Assembly (NCBI GenBank): GCA_017631875.1
Contig: JAGBSL010000015.1
Span: forward strand, 7,924 to 71,923
Source of the DNA: Bacteroidales bacterium
Lineage (GTDB): Bacteria > Bacteroidota > Bacteroidia > Bacteroidales > UBA932
DNA length: 64,000 nucleotides
Direction: 5' to 3'
The notes beneath the pieces are model-generated. The model saw only the letters and a program-made list of their open reading frames with translations. It was not told the origin of the DNA and ran no database searches. Made by a program: the position numbers and the translations under genes. Positions within the stretch are counted from its first letter, which is position 1. Every line of letters begins with the position of its first letter. Positions 9,766 to 18,600 of this stretch are shown piece by piece.

Positions 9766-12700
9766 TTACCATCCACCGATACCCTGTGACATTACTGTTA
9801 CGTTAGTATCCATAACTGTTGCCTGTACATCAACGAAGAGTTCAGCAAAGTTACCTGTACCATTGAATGTACATGTAGTCTCAGTAAGGTTGCTATAAAG
9901 GAGAGAAGTACCTGAATCAACAAGATCACCAGTCTCCCAATCTGCAGTCATGATGCGGACTACACCTGAAGTTGCGTCTGTTGCCTCAATCTGGTAATAT
10001 CCCTCGACACCAGCCATCCACATGCCGGCAGCCTCAGGACCATAGATTGCCTCATAGTCAATACCTGCCATGAAGTAACCTGGCTGTGAAACGCCGAAAT
10101 CAAGACATGCAGACATGCTCTCCATACCCATCATCATTGCGTATGCTGTCCAGTCGAATGCCCACTGCTTGCCCTCTACTGAAAGCTCAACAGGCTCTTC
10201 ATCACCTGGAAGCTCACCATTGATCATTGCAGTCATTCTGTCAGCAAGCTTCTGGAGCTCTGGCTGAACATCGATGTCCATGTAGTAGATAGTACCCTCA
10301 GCGTCCTTCCAGCTTACGCAAAGAACAACTGCTGGAGCAGGCTCATCCTGATAGTGGCTGAGATACTTGTATGAAGACTCTACAGGCTCAGTTGTAGTGA
10401 CAGCACCGAAGCCGAGAGACTCACTCCAAAGCTGACCAGCCTTTGCAGCTGCAGTCTCACCAAGAGTATATGACTGAGTATCAACATACTGAGCGATTAC
10501 CTCTGTACCCTCAACTGGAGCAAGTGCGAAACCGATCTCATAGTAGTAGTGGTATCCGTAGCCCCACTCTGACTGATCCTCATAACCATAGTATGCTGCA
10601 TCACCCCATCCACCGTCTGGATAGAACTCGCTTACTGGAGGGAGGTTGAGAGTGATCTCTGGCTTAGTAGCATCGAACTCAGCACCCTCAGTGATTGCCT
10701 CAGAGAGCTCGAATACAGTCTCGTACTCAAGGATTGCTGCAGAAGCACCTGGGTTACCCTCAGCGTCGATAGGAACGATAGCGAAGTAGTATGGATAGCC
10801 ATAGCTGTGACCGTCAACATAGAGAACGCCGTTTACAAGCTCCTCAGCTGTAACAGTCTTAACTGATGATGAAGTAGAGAAGAAGAGCTCCTCTGCCATC
10901 TGTGCATCATCCATACCCTCGTACTGGTTGTAGTACTTGGTCTGAGCAAGAACATACTTGTATGAAGCAGCCTCTTTGCCATCCTCGAATACAGGAGTGA
11001 ACTTGAGGGTCTGAGTGTTCTTAAGAACGCCGTTCTCAAGGTTTGTAGTATAAGGCTCAGCCCAAAGGAGGTCAGCCTTTACAAGCTCCTTGGTAGTTGC
11101 CTCAACGTGAGCAATCTTACCATACTTACCTGTGTTGTCTACAACGAATGCGACGAAGTGCATTGTAGTAGCTGGAGAAGTGTTCTCTGTAAGATATACA
11201 GGCCATGACTTGATCTCAGCAGGTGAGTTTGGATATGAGTTCAATACGAGGTAGTCTACGAGATCCTCTTCGAATGCACCGTAATCAGCGTAAGTAGCCT
11301 CGTCCATCCAAGCATAGTAGAATGCTGACCAGTCACCGTTTGCCGAAGGAGTTACCTCAACACCAAGTTCAGTATATGGATCGAGGTTGATCTCTGCCAT
11401 TACATAGTCCCAGATCTCATAGTCGTAAACCTCACCCATGTATGAAGTCACCTGCTTAGCAGAAAGGTCGATCGAACCGCCATCTGTAAGAGCTGCAGTA
11501 GTGAACTGAGCGTAAACTACATCTGCAGGAGTGTAGTCATGCTTAGCACGTCCGTCAACTGGAAGGATGAATACGAATACGTCTGAATCAGGCGAGTAGT
11601 TGCCGCTCATAGAGTAGCTTGTACCAGCTGCGATATCGAGAGCTGAACCTGTGTAGCTCTCAGTGTAGAGCTTACCATAGTACATACCCTCAGCCATAGC
11701 CATTGCCATCTGCTCCTTGATATCGTCGATTGAAGTCCACTGAAGCTGTGACTCAGGCATTGCAACAGCAACATAAGAGTCAGCACCCTGAACCTCGACT
11801 GTCACCTCAACGTTGAATGCATTCTTAGCAGCCTCGTTCTCAGTGATAGTTACGTTAACTGGAGAGTAGTAAGCAAGCACGAGATCCTCGAGATCGTAAG
11901 GCATAGCCTCCGAGTTCTCTACTGCTGCCCAAACAACATACTCCTTACCAACCTGTGGCTCCTCACCGAGGAGTTCAGCGATAGCGACCTCAACCTCAGT
12001 CTCCTCACCCCAGTTAGATGGGTAGTCATCCATAAGTGACCAGTCACCCTGGTTCATTCTCTCAAGAAGGTCAGCTGTCTCAGCCTCGAGATTCTCTCTC
12101 TCAGAAACGCCATAGTAGAATGTAGCGTTGTACCAGCTTGCAGTACCAGCGAGAGTGAAGTAAGCGTTGCCAGCGTAAGCCTTCACGATGAGCGGCTGAC
12201 CGGCAACCTCTACAGGAAGCTTACCTACCATGCACTTGCCGTCTATTGAGCAAGCGTGGATCTTCACATAACCGGCAGCAGCGTACTTAGCAGGGATCTC
12301 ATAGTACTCGTCGTTCTCATCCCAGCCGTAGCCATCCTGGCAATCCTCATAGTTAGGAGCTGTGATCTCAACAAGTCCCTCTGAGTTGATCTCAGCATAC
12401 CAACCCTTAGGAGCTGACATTACTGTGATGTCCTCGATGCCTGAAGACTTGATGGCAACCTGCATTGTTCCCTCTGACTCGAAGTAAACCTTACCAGCGC
12501 GGATCTCGAATACGATCTGCTCAGGCTTCTCGATAGTGAACTCTGCGTCACCGACCTTGATGGTCACAGTGTCACCGTTGTCAACAAGAGACACCTCTGG
12601 GCAGACATGATCGCAAGGAACATACTGACATGGAGGTGCAGGCTCACAATCACACTCGGCAGCGAGAATGATACCTGTAGAAATCCAAGTATTGCCACCG

Positions 12701-12951
12701 TCGAATGAGTACTGAAGCTCATTCTCAGTAGTAACCTGGAATTTGAGAGTGTAGAGAGCATCTACACGAGCTGTGAGCTCCTCAAGCTGATTGAGGACAG
12801 ACTCCAGATTCTGGACTCTTTTGTCGAGTGCGCTGATCTGCTCCTGAAGAGCAGTATCATCGTAACAAGACACGAAGAGAGAAGACGCTGCACAAAGTGT
12901 CATGACACCTGCGCAAAGGGACATAAGACCCTTCATAAACTGTCTTTTCAT
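9766..12951 (-). CDS. Large lipoprotein with PL29-type N-terminal (DUF4988-like) coiled coil
   Basis: The 1061-residue lipoprotein has lipobox FVSC (Cys 29), followed by YDDTALQEQISALDKRVQNL and a short coiled coil to about residue 66. This resembles the DUF4988 / PL29-lyase N-terminal domain that anchors many Bacteroidota surface proteins. A Cys-rich stretch follows (Cys 100, 102, 108, 113, 117), then repeated Fn3-like modules and a C-terminal beta-rich, perhaps calycin-like, module. A polysaccharide-lyase catalytic domain is not recognised, so lyase activity is not claimed. Its codon choice (many GCT, GTT, GAG, CTC) looks more like exbB and asnS here than like its neighbours, hinting at high expression. 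It is followed by an intrinsic terminator. It lies 66 bp downstream of the 762-aa lipoprotein gene, with no terminator between. Confidence 0.85.
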   Translation of the reverse strand: MKRQFMKGLMSLCAGVMTLCAASSLFVSCYDDTALQEQISALDKRVQNLESVLNQLEELTARVDALYTLKFQVTTENELQYSFDGGNTWISTGIILAAECDCEPAPPCQYVPCDHVCPEVSLVDNGDTVTIKVGDAEFTIEKPEQIVFEIRAGKVYFESEGTMQVAIKSSGIEDITVMSAPKGWYAEINSEGLVEITAPNYEDCQDGYGWDENDEYYEIPAKYAAAGYVKIHACSIDGKCMVGKLPVEVAGQPLIVKAYAGNAYFTLAGTASWYNATFYYGVSERENLEAETADLLERMNQGDWSLMDDYPSNWGEETEVEVAIAELLGEEPQVGKEYVVWAAVENSEAMPYDLEDLVLAYYSPVNVTITENEAAKNAFNVEVTVEVQGADSYVAVAMPESQLQWTSIDDIKEQMAMAMAEGMYYGKLYTESYTGSALDIAAGTSYSMSGNYSPDSDVFVFILPVDGRAKHDYTPADVVYAQFTTAALTDGGSIDLSAKQVTSYMGEVYDYEIWDYVMAEINLDPYTELGVEVTPSANGDWSAFYYAWMDEATYADYGAFEEDLVDYLVLNSYPNSPAEIKSWPVYLTENTSPATTMHFVAFVVDNTGKYGKIAHVEATTKELVKADLLWAEPYTTNLENGVLKNTQTLKFTPVFEDGKEAASYKYVLAQTKYYNQYEGMDDAQMAEELFFSTSSSVKTVTAEELVNGVLYVDGHSYGYPYYFAIVPIDAEGNPGASAAILEYETVFELSEAITEGAEFDATKPEITLNLPPVSEFYPDGGWGDAAYYGYEDQSEWGYGYHYYYEIGFALAPVEGTEVIAQYVDTQSYTLGETAAAKAGQLWSESLGFGAVTTTEPVESSYKYLSHYQDEPAPAVVLCVSWKDAEGTIYYMDIDVQPELQKLADRMTAMINGELPGDEEPVELSVEGKQWAFDWTAYAMMMGMESMSACLDFGVSQPGYFMAGIDYEAIYGPEAAGMWMAGVEGYYQIEATDATSGVVRIMTADWETGDLVDSGTSLLYSNLTETTCTFNGTGNFAELFVDVQATVMDTNVTVMSQGIGGW

Positions 12952-13017
12952 AATTAGATAGATTTAGTTAATAAATAATAATGTAGTTATGTAGTTAAGT
13001 GTTATCAATTATATATG

Positions 13018-15306
13018 CTACTCTATTCCGAAGATCTCCTCAAGAGTCTGTGCCTTACCGTCCTGACAGATGAGGTGGTAGAGCTTATAGACCGGAGTTC
13101 CGTCAGCATCACGACCTGCTGCAATACAAGCAGCGATTACAGTCTGCGAACCTGCGAAGTCCTGTGAGGTATCGCTCTCGGCGCGCATACCGCCACCGTT
13201 CTCCTCAAATCCACCGGCAACCCACTCGTAGATACCGTTTACCCAGTCCTCATAGCTATAACCAGAGTCCTTGATGTTGTTCATATGACCCTTGTTGATA
13301 CCTGGCATGAACGCCGAAAGGTCAGCTGGATTATCTGTATAGCAATAGAGGAAGTACTCTACGTCATGGTCGATCTTATATGTGACAGTCCAATCGTACT
13401 GGTCATAGTTCGACGGAACAAGCGCCATATTGATTGTAGGATCCGGTCCGACCTGGATCTCTGAAGTTCTGATTGTTGCGAAATGCATCGGGCTGATGTT
13501 TCCGTCAAAGTCCTCAGCACACATGAAAACTGTGTAGTCTGTATCAGGAGTCATTCCGGTCCATGTGAGACCGTCACGTCCGCTTGGGTCTGTAGGCCAT
13601 GCATTGATCAGCATGTTTGAAGAGCCGGCACCGAGGATGAAATCGATCCACTCCTTCCATGAGCTGTTCTGGTCGAGACCAGGATTGTTGTCAGCTGTCA
13701 TGTACTGCACATAAACCATTGAAACAGTAGCAGGATCATATGTGATTGTACCTCTGAACTGTGTTCTGCCAGGATTGTCGAGAACGAGCTTGAGATCCTT
13801 TGCCTTACAGTTGTCCGGAGACTCGAGATTTCTCTTATCAGTTGTGAATGTCTCCGAGATCTGCAACTCAGTAAGCTGCTGAGCACCGTTACGTCCTACG
13901 AACACAACTGCATAAGTGTTGCCTGGCCAGATCGACACATTGGCTGCATCCATTGCCGCAAAGGCGCTTACAGCCTCAAGTCTTACAACTGCGCTGCCTC
14001 CAGTCGCCTCGCCAGCCTCAGCATCCCATGCGAAGTTAGGGTTGTGGCAACCATAACCGAAATCCCTGATATAACGGGCAAGAGTTCTCTTGTCCTTAGC
14101 GCTCATTGCGTTGATCTCCTCGATGTATGATACAGGGAACACATTATAGAACACTGTCTGGCAATCCTTGCTGAATGTCACGTCAAACTCGACATACGAA
14201 GACGCTACTCTATCCTCGAGAACATCCACTGCAAGCTCAGCCTCCGGCATATCCTCAGGAACCTCCATCAGATGGAAGTCACGACGGCTGTAGCCCTCCT
14301 GCGGAGTGAGGTTTGCATCAACTGCCACAGCACATGTGGTGCTCATGATGGTAGCATCTGCCTCGTCACCGTATTTAACAGAATAGTAAAGGCTCTCAGG
14401 GTTGTTAGGATCATTCTCCACAGACGGTGCAGTCACACGTGTGCGGATGAAATCGCGGAACAATGTGTCACCGAACGCATCGATGTACGCATCGATCTCA
14501 GAAGAAAGATATCCGAAGAAGTATACTGCAGCTGCATCTGCATTAAGATAGTGCTGGACGCCAAAAGAAGTATATCCTGCATTAACCTCGATCTCACACT
14601 GCGGGTCGCCGATAAGAGGCTGGCTTGTTGTGTGTACATAACAAAGGGTGAGGTCCTCCTGGGTCACGCTGCTGATGTTCTCCTCAGTACTTGCTACGAC
14701 AGCGATGATGTAGTCACAATCAGGGATTGCAATCGCTGATGCTGCCGAATAAGGAGTGTTCATCCAGTCGAACTCGACCTGAAGGAAGTCGTCTGCATCC
14801 TCAAAGTCATTGATGCTGAATGCATATCCGCCGCTACCGCTCTCATTGAAAAGATACTCGCGGATGCGCTCGTTCACTGCCCATGACTCAGACTCTGTAA
14901 GGTTGCCGAATGCCTTGTCATTCAAGAGGTTGTTATACAGCTGCGCAAGCGGGTAAACATCAAGCTTGAAAGACTGTACGAGCGGACCTGGACGAAGCTC
15001 GAACACGAAGTTCTGGTCCTCGACCTTCGTAACCTCGATAGTCACACCTACCTCTGAACCCTCTACGAGAAGATTTCCACACTCGATAGGGAACTCCTCA
15101 ATGAACGGGAACTCGAACTGCTGCGGCTTCTGGGTATTACCCTGATCGCCGTTACCGTCACCATTTTCATCTCCATTACCAGGATCTACCGGTGTCTCAG
15201 TACCTTCTTCATCCTTGTTATCATCCTCTTCAGGCTGAGGCTTGTCACAAGCCACGATACCGAAGGCAACAAGACCTGCCAACAGAAAATTGATTGTTTT
15301 TTTCAT
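13018..15306 (-). CDS. Large surface lipoprotein with acidic linker and Fn3-like modules
   Basis: This 762-residue lipoprotein has lipobox IVAC (Cys 20), then a low-complexity linker to about residue 63 rich in Asp, Glu, Gly and Asn (EEDDNKDEEGTETP), as in surface-exported Bacteroidota lipoproteins. The rest is made of Fn3-like modules with strands such as DTDYTVFMCAEDFDGN and VEYFLYCYTDNP. No enzyme motif was recognised and no close named family is evident. The gene lies 13 nt downstream of an Omp28-type gene in the same operon, again pairing one thioredoxin-fold lipoprotein with one large lipoprotein. Function unknown; a surface binding or adhesion role is inferred from architecture only. 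Confidence 0.82.
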   Translation of the reverse strand: MKKTINFLLAGLVAFGIVACDKPQPEEDDNKDEEGTETPVDPGNGDENGDGNGDQGNTQKPQQFEFPFIEEFPIECGNLLVEGSEVGVTIEVTKVEDQNFVFELRPGPLVQSFKLDVYPLAQLYNNLLNDKAFGNLTESESWAVNERIREYLFNESGSGGYAFSINDFEDADDFLQVEFDWMNTPYSAASAIAIPDCDYIIAVVASTEENISSVTQEDLTLCYVHTTSQPLIGDPQCEIEVNAGYTSFGVQHYLNADAAAVYFFGYLSSEIDAYIDAFGDTLFRDFIRTRVTAPSVENDPNNPESLYYSVKYGDEADATIMSTTCAVAVDANLTPQEGYSRRDFHLMEVPEDMPEAELAVDVLEDRVASSYVEFDVTFSKDCQTVFYNVFPVSYIEEINAMSAKDKRTLARYIRDFGYGCHNPNFAWDAEAGEATGGSAVVRLEAVSAFAAMDAANVSIWPGNTYAVVFVGRNGAQQLTELQISETFTTDKRNLESPDNCKAKDLKLVLDNPGRTQFRGTITYDPATVSMVYVQYMTADNNPGLDQNSSWKEWIDFILGAGSSNMLINAWPTDPSGRDGLTWTGMTPDTDYTVFMCAEDFDGNISPMHFATIRTSEIQVGPDPTINMALVPSNYDQYDWTVTYKIDHDVEYFLYCYTDNPADLSAFMPGINKGHMNNIKDSGYSYEDWVNGIYEWVAGGFEENGGGMRAESDTSQDFAGSQTVIAACIAAGRDADGTPVYKLYHLICQDGKAQTLEEIFGIE

Positions 15307-15319
15307 AGTATATAAAGCT

Positions 15320-16393
15320 TTATTTTAAATCATATCCGGAATCTCCGCTGTCAAATGCGCAGACATTCATATTATTTACGTATCCGTCCTGGTCCAATGC
15401 CAGAGCATAAATCTCGGTATTTTCAAGCACCCATCTCTTGTCCACCGGAATTGTCCACGACTTGGTCGCCTCCTCACCAGCAGCTATCCTGCCGTCATCA
15501 GTGATCTTCTCACCAGCAAATGTTCCCGCATAGCTGGTCACCACCTGACGAACGACATGCTTGTGGGTGTAATCATTCAGTTCACCATATGTGCCGTGCT
15601 TCTGATAGCCTACGATCTTATCCTGAATCACCAGGACTACAACCCTATACTCGGTAGTAAACTCCGAGGCCACCTTCACCTGGATTTCCGCAGTCTTGCC
15701 GTCGGCTGAAATCGACGATGACACTGCAAGTCCGCAATAAGGAGTGTGGTCCGCGAATGCGGCCTTCAATGCCTCGTTGAATCCTGCCAGTCCCTCAGTG
15801 TTCAGTCCTCCAGCATTTCTGAAGTCGATGGTATAAGACGGCAGCTCCAGACCTACAAACATGTTCTTAAGGTCCATGGTCTCCTTTATTGCCAAAGAAT
15901 CCGGTCCCATCTCCTCCGAATGGAAGGCGCAGATGTGGATGTTCGACTTCCTGGCAGCCATCGCAGGCTTTGACAGCTGAAGAGCCATATTGTCATATCC
16001 TTCCGGACAGAAGGCGCAAGATGCACCTGTGAACTCTGCAATGAGAACGTGCCTGTCATACTTGGACTCTATCTTCACATCAGAATTTATGACATCAACA
16101 GTAACCACGTTAGACTCAAGGCCATTGTAAACGGCATGAAATACTGCTGACCCTTCTGCAGCAGGAGTGTAGATATTTCCCTCCAGGCCTTCTGCAGACG
16201 AGACGATGGTAGACTGGTCAGTCACGTCAACACCATTATATGTCACCGTAAACTCAGCCTTTGTCTCGGAAGCAAGATCGATCTCAGCATCGCTGACCTC
16301 AAGTACAGGAAGTGACGAATCATCTACTGTACCAGAGCATGCCATCATAGCAGCCGCACAGAAAGCTGTAAATATGTATCTTAATTTCATCAT
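15320..16393 (-). CDS. Omp28-type thioredoxin-fold lipoprotein (copy C, CAFC)
   Basis: I chose the ATG at 16393, directly after the stop of the upstream gene (TAA T ATG), giving 357 aa. The lipobox is MMAC (Cys 19) followed by SGTVDDS. An Ig-like domain (VTYNGVDVTDQS) precedes the thioredoxin-like domain with GASCAFCPEG (Cys 126 and Cys 129). The predicted cis-Pro region is LELPSY. The C-terminus VNNMNVCAFDSGDSGYDLK keeps the family Cys and Tyr. It belongs to three consecutive Omp28-type genes at 15320-18600, each separated from the next by a single base, so translation is probably coupled. Biochemical role is unproven; thiol-disulfide chemistry is inferred from fold and motif. Confidence 0.86.
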   Translation of the reverse strand: MMKLRYIFTAFCAAAMMACSGTVDDSSLPVLEVSDAEIDLASETKAEFTVTYNGVDVTDQSTIVSSAEGLEGNIYTPAAEGSAVFHAVYNGLESNVVTVDVINSDVKIESKYDRHVLIAEFTGASCAFCPEGYDNMALQLSKPAMAARKSNIHICAFHSEEMGPDSLAIKETMDLKNMFVGLELPSYTIDFRNAGGLNTEGLAGFNEALKAAFADHTPYCGLAVSSSISADGKTAEIQVKVASEFTTEYRVVVLVIQDKIVGYQKHGTYGELNDYTHKHVVRQVVTSYAGTFAGEKITDDGRIAAGEEATKSWTIPVDKRWVLENTEIYALALDQDGYVNNMNVCAFDSGDSGYDLK

Positions 16394-16394
16394 A

Positions 16395-17501
16395 TTACTC
16401 TGCATATTGATAGCCTACACTCTCACCAAGCTTACACTCGGCAACGTTATTCACGACGAAAGTATAACCGCCGTCTGTCGAGGTGCTGGCTGCAACAATC
16501 ACACGAAGGTTCTCCTTCTTCCACTCCGGTGAGAGAGTCAGTGTCTTGGACGCCTTTGCCTCCACGCCGACTGTGAGAGGGAGGTTGTCATTGAGCTTGT
16601 CACCCTTCTCGCTGGTAAGGACAGCACGTACGACATTATTATGGACATAATCCTTGACTCCTGTCTGCTCTGCAACGATACCGTCCTCCACAACGAATAC
16701 GAGGTAACGGTATATTGACGGGATGTTTGAAGTCACGCCGATATTGATCTGATCCTGCGAGGTCGCATCTATTGACACACCACACTGAGGCTGATATGAT
16801 CCGATCTCCTCAACAAAGCTTTCCGTAAAAGACGGACCTATTAGGTGAGTTCCCTGACGCATGTTCCAGAAAAGTCTTGGGAGACCGTCGAAGCCACCGA
16901 GAGCGGCATTAAACAGCGTTGTCGCAGGAATAGTCATCGGATCTGCAACAGCTCCCATGTGAGAATGGAAAGCCACAACTGAAACCACGCCCGGATTTGC
17001 ATCCTGGACAGCCTTGAGGCCCTTGGTCGCTGACGGACAGCTTGTACATCCTGTTGAAGTGAAGTACACTCCAAGGACACGCTGTTCATAAACCTTTGTC
17101 TCTCCTGAGAAATATGGCTTCGCTTCTACTGTTACAGAGTTGTCGGTATAGAACTTACCACCATAATAATACTCAGCTGTAAACTTATACGTACCGGCAG
17201 TGACTGTCGAGAATTTGTTTGAAGCCTTGGAGCGCTTTTCCTCGCCGTCATATTCTCTGATCAGAACAAGAGTCTGGGCTGAGCTGACATCTTCCTTACC
17301 GAACATCACAGTGAAGGTCACCATATCGTTTCCGTCAGCTGTAATCTCTGTCTTATCGGCAAAGATGCGCAGAACACCTTCCGGAACCTCCTCCATAGGG
17401 TTTCCATCAGGACCGTCCGGCTTCTGTGCTTCCGGATCTATTGTTCCCGAACAAGCCGCAAAAGCAAGAACAGCAAAAATACATGTAAGCTTCTTGAGCA
17501 T
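16395..17501 (-). CDS. Omp28-type thioredoxin-fold lipoprotein (copy D, CTSC)
   Basis: I chose the ATG at 17501 (MLKKLTCIF), one base after the stop of the upstream gene; the in-frame ATG at 17510 would overlap it. The 368-aa protein has lipobox FAAC (Cys 17) followed by SGTIDPE, an Ig-like domain to about residue 130, then STGCTSCPSA (Cys 152 and Cys 155) and GLPRLFWN as the likely cis-Pro loop. The C-terminus VVNNVAECKLGES...YQYAE is family-like. It is the middle one of three adjacent thioredoxin-fold lipoproteins. Partner or substrate is unknown. Confidence 0.86.
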   Translation of the reverse strand: MLKKLTCIFAVLAFAACSGTIDPEAQKPDGPDGNPMEEVPEGVLRIFADKTEITADGNDMVTFTVMFGKEDVSSAQTLVLIREYDGEEKRSKASNKFSTVTAGTYKFTAEYYYGGKFYTDNSVTVEAKPYFSGETKVYEQRVLGVYFTSTGCTSCPSATKGLKAVQDANPGVVSVVAFHSHMGAVADPMTIPATTLFNAALGGFDGLPRLFWNMRQGTHLIGPSFTESFVEEIGSYQPQCGVSIDATSQDQINIGVTSNIPSIYRYLVFVVEDGIVAEQTGVKDYVHNNVVRAVLTSEKGDKLNDNLPLTVGVEAKASKTLTLSPEWKKENLRVIVAASTSTDGGYTFVVNNVAECKLGESVGYQYAE

Positions 17502-17502
17502 A

Positions 17503-18600
17503 TTAGTCATTCAGAATATAATCTACTGATTCTCCTGCCTTTACCTCTACGATATTGTCCATTCTTGCAAACTCTCCATCAGGAACGAGCGCAAAAGCGA
17601 CAACTGAAAGGTCCTCGACCTTATGATTTCCAGCCGGAATCTGCTGAGTGAATGTCATGGTGCCATCCTTCTCAACCTTGGTAAGGCTCTGCGACGAGTA
17701 CATGAAGAAGTTACCTGTAGCCGCCCTTACGATATGAGAATATCTGCCTCCCTCGTTGGTACCACCGGAAACCGTCTGGTTGTTTAGAAGCATCACCATA
17801 CCCATGTCATAGCTTCCGCCAGTAGCAGAAGTCAGCTCTGCAGTCGCATTGATGACATTATTTGACGAATCGTATTCTGTCGAAAGCTTGATTCCGCATG
17901 TTGCAGGATACTGGGCACGAAGATCCCAGATCTCCTTGTCAAGGGCAGTTGAAGTATTTTCAATAGTTGTTTCCTTCAGGTCAAGGACCACAGTTGGGAA
18001 ACCGACACCGCCGAAATATGAGATGATGAACTCACCATAGCTATAATCCCATCCGCCAGGAGTTACAGACAATTCGTCCTGACCATGCCAGCAAAGCTCC
18101 ACAGAATGGGCCTTGGTGTCACCGTTGAGTCCCTCAAGGGCCTTGGTCATCACTGCGCACGGACCGCACCAGGTCGCTGTAGCCTTGTAGATGCCGACAT
18201 TCTTATGATACTTCTCATAAGATGCCCTGTTCCTGGCAACCACCTCAACGGTGTTGGCGCTGTTCTTTCCCTTATACTTGGCTGAGAAATGGTATGTTCC
18301 GTTTGAAATGAAGCTGATTGTCTTCTCCATTCTTGTCACTCTGACGCCTTCCTCGGAAGTGATGTTGACGCCTTGAAGAGTGTTCTTGTCGTCAAGCATC
18401 TCTCTTCCGTATGCATCCTTGAGAGAGAATGTCACGATATCCTTTCCGCTTGCCTCGACCTCAGCCTTGTCCACAGACAGGGTGAAAGGCTCGGTAAATT
18501 CGTCCGGAATTATACCAGGGTCCTGATTTTCAGGGTCAACCGTTCCCGAGCATGATGCCGCGAGAACGATTGCCGAAATATATAGAAGTATTCTTTTCAT
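17503..18600 (-). CDS. Omp28/TlpA-type lipoprotein with canonical thioredoxin WCGPC
   Basis: The 365-aa protein has lipobox AASC (Cys 17) followed by SGTVDPENQ, an Ig-like domain at about 40-122, then a thioredoxin-like domain with KATATWCGPCAVM (Trp 144, Cys 145, Cys 148) and cis-Pro in VGFPTVVLD. It is the only one of the six paralogues with the classical WCGPC site, and the only one lacking the conserved C-terminal Cys (NIVEVKAGES). This suggests it may be a redox-active donor while the others are specialised (inference). Its start overlaps the stop of the DUF6029-type barrel gene by one base (TAATG), so the two are likely translationally coupled. Confidence 0.88.
   Translation of the reverse strand: MKRILLYISAIVLAASCSGTVDPENQDPGIIPDEFTEPFTLSVDKAEVEASGKDIVTFSLKDAYGREMLDDKNTLQGVNITSEEGVRVTRMEKTISFISNGTYHFSAKYKGKNSANTVEVVARNRASYEKYHKNVGIYKATATWCGPCAVMTKALEGLNGDTKAHSVELCWHGQDELSVTPGGWDYSYGEFIISYFGGVGFPTVVLDLKETTIENTSTALDKEIWDLRAQYPATCGIKLSTEYDSSNNVINATAELTSATGGSYDMGMVMLLNNQTVSGGTNEGGRYSHIVRAATGNFFMYSSQSLTKVEKDGTMTFTQQIPAGNHKVEDLSVVAFALVPDGEFARMDNIVEVKAGESVDYILND

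Noticed and set aside
9766..12951. Polysaccharide lyase (PL29) activity
   Set aside because: Only the N-terminal anchor-like domain resembles PL29 proteins; no lyase catalytic domain is seen.
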